Of a DNA stretch of 5,789 nt, positions 1-5,789 are shown one piece after another. The position numbers and the translations under genes were made by a program. The stretch spans positions 1 through 5,789 of the forward strand of contig JAKMGR010000137.1 in assembly GCA_022424805.1 (NCBI GenBank), given 5' to 3'. The notes below the pieces were generated by a model. It was given only the letters and a program-made list of their open reading frames with translations, did not search any database and was not told the DNA's origin. The DNA comes from Verrucomicrobiales bacterium. Lineage in GTDB: Bacteria; Verrucomicrobiota; Verrucomicrobiia; Verrucomicrobiales; DEV007. Within the stretch, counting starts at the first letter, position 1. The number at the start of each line of letters is the position of its first letter.

Positions 1-1375
1 GAAAACAGTCCAGGCCCTCGCCCGTTGTCCGGGGCTGCGAGTGGAGTCTCCTTCTGCACCGGCAGAAACTCTGGCAGCCCGCATTTTGCTCGAAACCGCT
101 TTCGGCTGGGTTCCGGGGATTGAAGAAAGCGAGTGGGGCTGTCTCACGCTCGACCTTTCCACCCAGCCGGCGGAGGAATGGGAAGATTGTGCTCGCCGCA
201 CGCGTGGACGGTTGTATGAAAAAGGCCTCGAAGTCGCGATCGGCCTGGGGGAAACGCCATCGCTTGCCCGCATTGCGGCCTTGGCTGCAGAGGCGAACGG
301 AAAGAGTGTCTGGAACCTGGAGTCGTCACGTCGACAGCCGCAACTCGACCGCTTGCCGCTCGTTGTCGGGGAGGTGAGCGAAGATCTCCGTGAGCGATTG
401 TCACTCTGGGGAATCGAGAGTCTCGGTGCTTTTGCCCGGCTCGAACGGGAAGCGGTCGCAGCGCGGCTCGGGGACGAAGGCGTTGTGCTTTGGCTTCGCC
501 TGAATGGAAAAACAAGCCATTTGCTTCGTTTTGCCAAGCTCGACGAGTTGTTCGAGGAACATCTCGCCTTCGACTACGAGATTCGCGATCGCGAGCCGCT
601 GCTGTTTGTCGTGAATCGTTTTCTGGATCGGCTTATCGAACGGGTCGGCGCGACGGGACGCGCGGCGGCAGCGGTTCATTTGCTGTTGCGCTTCTCCGAC
701 GGGACCTGCCATGCGAGGCGACTTGCTCTGCCGGAGCCGGTAATGGAGCACGAGATCCTGTTTCATCTTGTCAGCGGCCACATTGACGGCTTGGAAATGA
801 AGGCGGCGGTTGCGGAACTGAGGCTGCGCTTCGAGCCATCCGAGATCGTTGCGACTCAGCGAACTCTGTTTGGGGCCGGATTAAAAAACCGGTTTCGGTA
901 TGATGAAACTATGACGCGACTCCGACGCATTGTGGGAAGCGAGCGAGTGGGGTCTCCAAGGCTATGTAACACCCATCGCCCCGGTGTTTTCGAATTGGTG
1001 CCGCTGCCTTCAGAGTTGGAAGAGTGTTTCGCGGAGAATGGAGAGGCGACTTCAGTCGCCGAACGATCCAATACGGCAGCTGAGGCAACCGGGCCAATGA
1101 TTGGAGCACCCGTCACTGGCACGCCCATCCGACGTTTCCGGGCGGGGACGCGTGTGGCAGTGGTGATACGGAATGGGCGACCAGCTCGGATCGAATCAAG
1201 GCTTGTGACGGGAACGGTAACGGCATCCACCGGGCCGTGGTATGCGGCGGGTAATTGGTGGGACGCCAGAAGAAGCTGGAGTCGAGTCGAGTGGGACGTC
1301 GAGGTGAACGGTGCGGGAGTGTTCCGGGTCGTGAGGGAAGGGGAGGAATGGGAACTGGAGGGGCGCTATGGGTGA
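1..1375 (+). CDS. imuB: ImuB, Y-family DNA polymerase-like mutasome adaptor (5' partial)
   Basis: ImuB is the catalytically inactive Y-family polymerase relative that links the error-prone polymerase DnaE2 to the sliding clamp during SOS translesion synthesis. The frame is open to the left edge; 13 residues (KTVQALARCPGLR, a typical ImuB segment) precede the GTG at 41, so that GTG is internal and perhaps 60-100 N-terminal residues are missing. Numbering from this GTG: the palm segment 'GIEESEWGCLTLDLS' (26-40) has Gly33-Cys34 where active Y-family polymerases have the catalytic Asp-Glu; a helix-hairpin-helix thumb begins at 'LWGIESLGAFARL' (about 122-158); a little-finger-like region covers about 165-280; a clamp-binding motif QRTLF lies at 273-277 (nt 857-871); the family signature 'RVGSP...THRPGVF' is at 302-317. 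After a low-complexity linker, the C-terminal module (362-444) starts with 'PIRRFRAG' and contains 'GPW...GNWWD' and 'EWDVEV'. It ends in 'WELEGRYG', matching the usual ImuB end. dnaE2 follows after 12 nt, so the two are surely co-transcribed. The promoter and any LexA site would lie upstream of the window. Confidence 0.95.
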   Translation, partial: KTVQALARCPGLRVESPSAPAETLAARILLETAFGWVPGIEESEWGCLTLDLSTQPAEEWEDCARRTRGRLYEKGLEVAIGLGETPSLARIAALAAEANGKSVWNLESSRRQPQLDRLPLVVGEVSEDLRERLSLWGIESLGAFARLEREAVAARLGDEGVVLWLRLNGKTSHLLRFAKLDELFEEHLAFDYEIRDREPLLFVVNRFLDRLIERVGATGRAAAAVHLLLRFSDGTCHARRLALPEPVMEHEILFHLVSGHIDGLEMKAAVAELRLRFEPSEIVATQRTLFGAGLKNRFRYDETMTRLRRIVGSERVGSPRLCNTHRPGVFELVPLPSELEECFAENGEATSVAERSNTAAEATGPMIGAPVTGTPIRRFRAGTRVAVVIRNGRPARIESRLVTGTVTASTGPWYAAGNWWDARRSWSRVEWDVEVNGAGVFRVVREGEEWELEGRYG

Positions 1376-1390
1376 AAAGAAGAGTTAATG
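1357..1390 (+). promoter_or_regulatory. dnaE2 translation initiation region with overlapping hexapeptide mini-ORF (TAATG)
   Basis: The dnaE2 start ATG (1388-1390) is preceded by the purine tract GAAAAGAAGAG (1374-1384), a weak and rather close ribosome-binding site. Just upstream is a better Shine-Dalgarno-like GGAGGGG (1357-1363), 4 nt before an ATG at 1368. That ATG opens a six-codon reading frame, MGEKKS, whose TAA (1386-1388) overlaps the dnaE2 ATG as TAATG. The imuB stop (TGA, 1373-1375) lies within this mini-ORF in another frame. The sequence directly shows the arrangement. That dnaE2 translation is coupled to imuB, or to reinitiation after the hexapeptide, is inference. Confidence 0.45.
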
Positions 1391-4300
1391 TACCACGAGC
1401 TCCACACCCGAAGCGCCTTCAGCTTTCTCCGAGCTGCTTCCCAGCCCGAAGCTCTCGCCGAACGTGCTGGCGCACTCGACTTACCCGTCGTGGCTCTCTC
1501 CGATCGGAATGGTTTCTACGGTTCGGTCCGCTTTCACCAGCGTGCTCTCGAAAGTGGATTTCGCGCTGCGGTCGGCACGGAACTCTCGATGGAGGATGGG
1601 ACGGTCCTACCTGTTCTGATCCGTTCTCGCGAGGCCTATCGTAATGTGTCGCGTCTCGTTACACGTGCTCAACTCCGTTCTCCGAAAGGGGAGTGCCCGG
1701 TTGCCTGGTCGGAATTGGAAGAACTTGCCGAGGGTACTTCCATTCTCACCGGCGACGAAGAAGGTCCGCTCGATATCGGTTGGCGGCGCGATGGCCGACG
1801 TGGCATGGAGGTGGCTTTGAAGAAAATGAAACGTCACCTGCCCGAGTCGGCGCTCTGGCTCGAAGTGCAACGACATTCCCAACGTGGCGAAGAAAGCCTC
1901 GTGAAAGCCAAGCGTGATCTTGCTGCGGCGCACGATCTGCCTTTGCTCGCGACGGGAGGTGTCGACTATGCCCTGCCGGAAAATCGGCGGATTCAGGATG
2001 TCTTTACCTGCTTTCGTCTTCACACAACGCTGGATGCGGCGGGACGACAACTCACTATCAATGCTGATCGTCACCTCAAGTCATCTGTCGAGATGGAGGC
2101 GCGATTTGCCGACATGCCGGACGCAATTGCCAACACGGAACGCCTTGCCGAGCAGTTGGAGTTTTCTCTCGAAAATCTTGGCTACGAGTTTCCGACCTAC
2201 CCAGTGCCAGATGGCCACTCGATGGATTCCTTTCTCACGGATCGGACTTGGCTCGGAGCGCGCAAGCGTTACGGCAAATTGACGCGTGCGGTAAAGGCGC
2301 AGATCCAGCGTGAGCTCGACCTCATTACCCATCTCGGTTTCAGTGGGTATTTCCTGATTGTCTGGAGTCTCGTTCAGTATTGTCTCGAGAACGATATCAT
2401 GGTTCAGGGGCGGGGAAGTGCTGCGAACAGCGCGGTTTGCTATTGCCTTGGGATTACTCCGGTCGATCCGGTTGGGAGTCGCCTGCTTTTTGAGCGCTTC
2501 CTTAGCGAGGGGAGAAAGTCATGGCCTGATATCGATCTCGATTTGCCCAGTGGCAATCGGCGCGAGCAGGTGATCCAGGAAGTCTATCGGCGTTACGGTC
2601 GCCATGGGGCAGCGATGACGGCGAACGTCATTACCTACCGGGGGCGCAGTGCGGTGCGTGAGATCGGGAAAGTCCTGGAGTTTCCCGAAGAGATGCTGAG
2701 TCGTTTCTCCGATCTTTTTGCCAGCGGAGATTATCGGCATACGTTTGCGTTCGAGGATCAGGTCGAGCAGGCAGGAATTGGTCGCGATCATCCTCGTGCT
2801 GCCGCTCTCGCGGATCTCTATGGGCAGATGTATGGGTTGCCGCGGCATCTGGGGCAGCACTCGGGAGGTATGATCATCTGTCAGGGAGAACTCGACTCCG
2901 TGGTGCCCTTGGAAAATGCGAGCATGATAGATCGGACCGTCGCGCAGTGGGACAAAAACGACTGCGAAGACATGGGGATCGTGAAAGTGGATTTGTTAGG
3001 GCTGGGAATGATGGCAGTTCTCCAGGAGACCTTGCAGATATCCGAAAAACGTGGTCGTCCTGTCGATCTGGCCCAGATTCCGAAAGACGACGAGCCAACC
3101 TACGATCTGATGTGTTCTGCCGACACCATCGGCGTGTTCCAGATCGAAAGCCGGGCGCAAATGAATACCTTGAAGCGAATGAAGCCTTGCTGCTTCTACG
3201 ACGTCGTCGTCGAGGTTGCGATTGTGCGACCGGGCCCGATCGCGGGAGGACTGGCTCATCCGTATCTGCGGCGGCGCGACGGATTGGAGCCGGTTGATTA
3301 CATCCATCCCAAGTTGCAACCAACCCTGGAGCGCACCCTCGGTGTGCCGATGTTTCAGGAGCAGGTCTTGAAAATAGCAATGGTCATGGCCGACTTCTCC
3401 GGAAGTGAAGCCGAGGAACTGCGGAGAGCGATGGGATTTCACCGATCTCACGAGAAGATGCGGCGGGTGGAAGCGAAGCTGAGAGCTGCCTTGCAGAAAC
3501 GCGATGTGAATGAAGAAACGACGGAGCGTATTGTGAAAGTGATTGGATCTTTTGCGCTCTACGGCTTTCCCGAATCTCACGCCATTAGCTTTGGGTTGCT
3601 GGCCTATGCCAGCAGCTACCTGAAGGTGCATCGGAGCGCTGAGTTCTATACCGGATTGCTCAACAACCAGCCGATGGGATTCTATTCCCCATCCACCCTG
3701 GTGCAGGAGGCGAAGCGTCGGGGATTAAGGTTTTTGCCGCCATGTGTTGTTCTGTCAGGATGGCGTTGCGAGGTGCTCGATGATGACTTGATTCGTCTCG
3801 GTCTGCTTACGGTGAGAGGTCTCGACGAAGCGAGTGTGGAGCAGATGATCGCGGAACGGGAGAAAGAGCCGTTTCGGTCACTGGAAGATTTTCGGCAGCG
3901 AGGCCAATTTAACCGTCGACAGTTGCGCCAGCTCGCAGCGGTGGGCGCGCTGAACGATTACACTCTGACCCGTCGTCGTGCGATCTGGGCGGTGGAGGAG
4001 CCGGAACTGGAGCAGGGAGATTTGTTTGCGGATCCTGCCAAGATCGGTTCTCATCAAGAGAGAGAGGAAATGAACTGCCCGCTTCCGAATATGTCTTATG
4101 TAGAACGAGTTCAGGCAGATTTTTCCGGTTTGGGTTTAACGACAGGGAAGCATCCCATGCGCCTGGTTCGTCCGCGCTTGCCTGTAGATGTGTTGCCAGC
4201 AGGCCAGCTTTCGAGTTTGCCGGACGGAGTCAGCGTGATGACAGCAGGGGCTGTGATTTGTCGCCAGAGGCCGGGAACGGCAAAAGGGGTAGTCTTTATT

Positions 4301-4510
4301 ACGCTGGAAGATGAGACAGGTCTTTCGAACTGCATTGTTTATCCCGATAAGTTTGAGGAATGCCGGCTCACGATCACGACCGAGCCGTTCCTGCAGATCA
4401 CCGGCAAGGTGCAAAGATCGGGAGAGACCCTGCACATCATGGCGGAGAAAATCACTGCGTTACGAACGGGCGATACGCTACCTGCCGGAGCTTCGCATGA
4501 CTTTCATTGA
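1388..4510 (+). CDS. dnaE2: Error-prone DNA polymerase DnaE2 (ImuC), C-family
   Basis: DnaE2 is the C-family polymerase that extends DNA across lesions as part of the ImuA-ImuB-DnaE2 mutasome, usually under SOS control. The protein has 1040 residues, a normal length for DnaE2 and shorter than replicative DnaE. The start is supported by 'YHELHTRSAFSFLRAAS', the canonical DnaE2 N-terminus, directly after Met1. Domains: PHP (about 1-210), with several metal ligands replaced (Arg8, Arg40, Asn41, Asp193, Ala195); palm and fingers (about 270-790), with 'GRGSAANSAVCYCLGIT' (341-357), 'PDIDLDLP' (380-387; catalytic Asp383 and Asp385 by alignment with E. coli DnaE), 'HLGQHSGG' (487-494), 'KVDLLGLG' with the third catalytic Asp535, 'IVRPGPIAGG' (612-621) and 'YGFPESHA' (725-732). 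A helix-hairpin-helix region lies at about 802-855, a clamp-like motif QGDLF at 876-880, and an OB fold at 947-1025 ('RQRPGTAKGVVFITLEDETG'). The C-terminus 'SHDFH' matches the DnaE2 hallmark 'SRDFH'. All polymerase residues seem intact, so it should be active. It lies 12 nt after imuB and is probably translationally coupled to it. Confidence 0.97.
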   Translation: MYHELHTRSAFSFLRAASQPEALAERAGALDLPVVALSDRNGFYGSVRFHQRALESGFRAAVGTELSMEDGTVLPVLIRSREAYRNVSRLVTRAQLRSPKGECPVAWSELEELAEGTSILTGDEEGPLDIGWRRDGRRGMEVALKKMKRHLPESALWLEVQRHSQRGEESLVKAKRDLAAAHDLPLLATGGVDYALPENRRIQDVFTCFRLHTTLDAAGRQLTINADRHLKSSVEMEARFADMPDAIANTERLAEQLEFSLENLGYEFPTYPVPDGHSMDSFLTDRTWLGARKRYGKLTRAVKAQIQRELDLITHLGFSGYFLIVWSLVQYCLENDIMVQGRGSAANSAVCYCLGITPVDPVGSRLLFERFLSEGRKSWPDIDLDLPSGNRREQVIQEVYRRYGRHGAAMTANVITYRGRSAVREIGKVLEFPEEMLSRFSDLFASGDYRHTFAFEDQVEQAGIGRDHPRAAALADLYGQMYGLPRHLGQHSGGMIICQGELDSVVPLENASMIDRTVAQWDKNDCEDMGIVKVDLLGLGMMAVLQETLQISEKRGRPVDLAQIPKDDEPTYDLMCSADTIGVFQIESRAQMNTLKRMKPCCFYDVVVEVAIVRPGPIAGGLAHPYLRRRDGLEPVDYIHPKLQPTLERTLGVPMFQEQVLKIAMVMADFSGSEAEELRRAMGFHRSHEKMRRVEAKLRAALQKRDVNEETTERIVKVIGSFALYGFPESHAISFGLLAYASSYLKVHRSAEFYTGLLNNQPMGFYSPSTLVQEAKRRGLRFLPPCVVLSGWRCEVLDDDLIRLGLLTVRGLDEASVEQMIAEREKEPFRSLEDFRQRGQFNRRQLRQLAAVGALNDYTLTRRRAIWAVEEPELEQGDLFADPAKIGSHQEREEMNCPLPNMSYVERVQADFSGLGLTTGKHPMRLVRPRLPVDVLPAGQLSSLPDGVSVMTAGAVICRQRPGTAKGVVFITLEDETGLSNCIVYPDKFEECRLTITTEPFLQITGKVQRSGETLHIMAEKITALRTGDTLPAGASHDFH

Positions 4511-4680
4511 ACAAAACACTGTAGCCTGAAGGCCAGCCCCGCGCTCTCTGTGAGGCCGGGGAGTGCGTTCATGTCTCGAAAAGCCCAAAAGACCCAAGCT
4601 GAGATTCTAGAAACAAAAAAAGCGGCGTTCTTGCAAACGCCGCTTCTTTGATGGGAATTTGTTGTTCAGCGGAAAGCAGA
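4511..4680. other. Convergent intergenic region between dnaE2 and the cytochrome/LRR gene
   Basis: Apart from the terminator at 4620-4645, this 170-nt stretch holds one possible weak hairpin, CGCGCTC (4540-4546) pairing with GAGTGCG (4561-4567) with one G-U pair and a 14-nt loop. No U-tract follows it. A 26-codon reading frame (4571-4651) preceded by GGGGAG is present but runs through the terminator stem and is probably not a gene. Both neighbours point inward, so no promoter is expected here and none was recognised. Confidence 0.6.
4620..4645 (-). terminator. Rho-independent terminator, strongest for the - strand gene
   Basis: A perfect 10-bp inverted repeat, AAGCGGCGTT (4620-4629) and AACGCCGCTT (4636-4645), encloses a 6-nt loop. 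Read on the - strand, the stem lies 35 nt after the stop codon of the cytochrome/LRR gene and is followed by TTTTTGTTT (complement of 4611-4619), a good U-tract. Read on the + strand, it lies 109 nt after the dnaE2 stop and is followed by CTTCTTTG, a weaker U-tract. It may therefore stop transcription from both convergent genes, with better efficiency on the - strand. Confidence 0.85.
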
Positions 4681-5789
4681 TTACTTGGCTGCTTCGATTG
4701 CTTTCTGAAGCTGAGCAAGCGCTGCCTTGGTTTCCGCGGCAACCTTGGATGCCTTTTCGTGATTTGATTTGAGAGCTTCGGCTTTCTTGGTTGCCTCGGA
4801 TACTGCTTGGATCGCGGCATCGAGTTGTGCCTTGGCATCAGTCGCTTTCTTTGCTGATGCATCAGCAGCGCCTTTGAGCTCAGCCAATGCCTTGTCGAAC
4901 ATAGGATCAATCGCTGGAACTGGCTTTGGTGCAGGTTTCGCAGCGGGCTTCGAAGCAGGTGTCGTTGGCTTTGGTGCGGGTTTTGGCGCCGGCTTTGCTG
5001 CTGGCTTGGCCGGAGCAGTTGGAGCAGCTGGCTTGGCAGTATTCGCAGCAAGCGTGACAGGCTCAATCCTGGCAGCTTTCCAACCGGTATTGGCATCGAG
5101 GCCCGGTATCGCAGCGGCAAGCTTGATTGCCCCGCCTTCTGTCACTTTGCTCTGCCAGAGGAAAATCTTCTTCAGCTTCTTCAGTCCGGTGAGCTTCATG
5201 ATACCGGCGTCGGTGACCTGGGTTCCGTAGAGATTGAGATACTCAAGATCGGCGAGTCCCTTGATGTGATCGAGCCCGGCGTCAGTGACCTTGGTGTTTT
5301 CCAAATGCAGGCGAGTGATGCCTTTCATTCCAGCGAGATGGGCAAGTCCTTTGTCGGTTAACTGGGTGCGGGCGAGGTCGACCCATTTGAGCTGGCCGGC
5401 CACCGGTTTGAGAACCGCGAGTCCGTCGTCGGAAAATTCTTTGGCAACGTTCAGAGCGCTGAAGCGAAGCTCCGGTGTGTCCTGCGCAATGGCCATGAGC
5501 GAGGCGCCAGACTTCTCAACATTGCCGATCGTCGTGGCGATGGTTTTCTCCTGCTCAGGAGTTAGTTTCATCTTGTCGGCTTCGGCGACTTTGGCCTCAG
5601 CCTTCGGAATGTTACCAATGACATGAGCAATCGCCGCGTTGGCTTTCTCATCGGGCTTGAGTGATCCAATGGTTGCGTCTGCCTTGGCTCCAGATTGAAT
5701 CCAGAATGCGATGACTGCAGTTTCCTGAGCCGTGAGCTGATTCTTGCCCTCTGGTGGCATATGCTCGTCGTCGTCGAGCGGAAGATAAA
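4681..5789 (-). CDS. Planctomycete-type cytochrome c domain / leucine-rich repeat protein (5' partial)
   Basis: The exact function is unknown. The frame stays open to the right window edge: nine codons reading YLPLDDDEH precede the Met at 5760, so that Met is internal. 'PLDDDEHMPPEGKNQLT' through 'VIAFWIQSGAKAD' is the typical end of the planctomycete cytochrome c domain (PSCyt1-like). The Met of MPP may be the distal heme ligand (inference), and the CxxCH heme site would lie upstream of the window. Numbering from Met5760: a charged, probably helical spacer (30-95); five leucine-rich repeats (about 98-220), the last four with an exact 24-residue period (repeats start at 124, 148, 172 and 196; 'LEYLNLYGTQVTDAG' is the clearest); a Lys-Pro-Ala linker (243-283); an Ala/Lys/Glu-rich tail with coiled-coil character (284-359). 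No membrane segment is visible in this part. Such proteins are normally exported, so a signal peptide is expected in the missing N-terminus. LRRs suggest protein binding. The gene converges on dnaE2, shows no functional link to it, and ends in a clear terminator. Confidence 0.88.
   Translation of the reverse strand, partial: YLPLDDDEHMPPEGKNQLTAQETAVIAFWIQSGAKADATIGSLKPDEKANAAIAHVIGNIPKAEAKVAEADKMKLTPEQEKTIATTIGNVEKSGASLMAIAQDTPELRFSALNVAKEFSDDGLAVLKPVAGQLKWVDLARTQLTDKGLAHLAGMKGITRLHLENTKVTDAGLDHIKGLADLEYLNLYGTQVTDAGIMKLTGLKKLKKIFLWQSKVTEGGAIKLAAAIPGLDANTGWKAARIEPVTLAANTAKPAAPTAPAKPAAKPAPKPAPKPTTPASKPAAKPAPKPVPAIDPMFDKALAELKGAADASAKKATDAKAQLDAAIQAVSEATKKAEALKSNHEKASKVAAETKAALAQLQKAIEAAK
4912..5034 (-). 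repeat. Lys-Pro-Ala repeat linker within the cytochrome/LRR gene
   Basis: These 41 codons encode only Lys, Pro, Ala and a few Thr, Ser and Val residues. The decapeptide KPAAKPAPKP occurs twice. At DNA level, TGGCTTTGGTGC followed by A or G and GGTTT appears at 4921-4938 and 4966-4983 (+ strand), 45 nt apart, which points to growth by duplication. Such linkers are extended and flexible and often span the cell wall or periplasm. Here it separates the LRR domain from the helical tail. Confidence 0.8.
5101..5469 (-). repeat. Leucine-rich repeat array (about five repeats) within the cytochrome/LRR gene
   Basis: The encoded segment has repeats of the form 'L.xL.L..T.vTD.Gl..l.gl'. Four of them start 24 residues (72 nt) apart, with 'LKWVDL', 'ITRLHL', 'LEYLNL' and 'LKKIFL' as the beta-strand positions. 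A more divergent first repeat starts with 'LRFSALNV'. The conserved T.VTDAG core places this in the LRR class common in planctomycetes and verrucomicrobia. The likely role is a curved protein-interaction surface. Confidence 0.85.

Noticed and set aside
41..43. GTG at 41 as the imuB start codon
   Set aside because: The frame is open to the left edge, and the residues before it (QALARCPGLR) match the ImuB family, so the start lies outside the window.
1255..1644. 129-codon + strand frame across the imuB-dnaE2 junction
   Set aside because: It overlaps the conserved end of ImuB and the conserved start of DnaE2 in another frame, and its Arg/Ser-rich sequence resembles no known protein.
2996..3631. 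211-codon - strand frame opposite dnaE2
   Set aside because: It lies entirely antisense to highly conserved polymerase motifs and shows no recognisable domain. It is a by-product of dnaE2 codon use.
4540..4567. Hairpin CGCGCTC/GAGTGCG as a dnaE2 terminator
   Set aside because: It has a short stem with a G-U pair, a 14-nt loop and no U-tract after it. The hairpin at 4620-4645 is far stronger.
4569..5120. 183-codon - strand frame rich in Gln, Arg, Ser and Leu
   Set aside because: It is a shifted frame of the cytochrome/LRR gene, with low-complexity sequence caused by the linker codons. It also runs through the terminator.
4769..5230. 153-codon + strand frame rich in Gly, Ala and Phe
   Set aside because: It is the antisense of the Lys-Pro-Ala linker and coiled-coil tail. 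Its apparent repeats come only from that low-complexity DNA.
5758..5760. ATG at 5760 (- strand) as the start of the cytochrome/LRR gene
   Set aside because: The upstream codons continue the domain motif as YLPLDDDEH-MPPEGK, so this Met is internal, inside the cytochrome c domain.

Overview
The window carries the 3' part of a DNA-damage mutagenesis cassette on the + strand (imuB, then dnaE2). A convergent gene on the - strand encodes the C-terminal part of a planctomycete/verrucomicrobial-type cytochrome c protein with leucine-rich repeats. No RNA genes, mobile elements, CRISPR arrays or integration sites are visible. Both outer genes are cut by the window edges.

The organism is most likely a member of Verrucomicrobiota or, less likely, another PVC-group phylum such as Planctomycetota. 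This rests on the - strand protein: the 'PLDDDEHMPPEGK...LT..E...I.FWI..GA' ending of the planctomycete cytochrome c domain, followed by 24-residue leucine-rich repeats of the 'L.yL.L.gT.VTDAGL..L.gL' type, is a combination I associate with these phyla. Base composition is moderately GC-rich. The imuB/dnaE2 pair is widespread and says little about taxonomy. The assignment is inference, not a database result.

Layout. 1-1375 (+): imuB, lacking its N-terminus because the frame stays open to the left edge. 1376-1387: a 12-nt gap holding the dnaE2 ribosome-binding region and a possible hexapeptide mini-cistron whose stop overlaps the dnaE2 start (TAATG). 1388-4510 (+): complete dnaE2, error-prone replicative-type polymerase of 1040 aa. 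4511-4680: convergent intergenic region with a strong hairpin terminator oriented mainly for the - strand gene. 4681-5789 (-): cytochrome c/LRR protein with a Pro-Ala-Lys linker and a charged helical tail, lacking its N-terminus.

How the genes work together: ImuB and DnaE2, normally with a RecA-like partner ImuA (expected just upstream, outside the window), form the 'mutasome' for SOS-induced translesion synthesis. ImuB is a Y-family relative whose catalytic Asp-Glu pair is replaced by Gly-Cys here. It carries a clamp-binding motif and is thought to act as the adaptor, while DnaE2 retains the three catalytic aspartates and does the synthesis. DnaE2 has a degenerate PHP domain, so it probably has no PHP-based proofreading. 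The cytochrome/LRR gene looks functionally unrelated and simply converges on the operon. I see no clearly new system. The most unusual points are the mini-cistron at the imuB-dnaE2 junction, the consensus-like clamp motif inside DnaE2, and the four-part architecture of the cytochrome/LRR protein.
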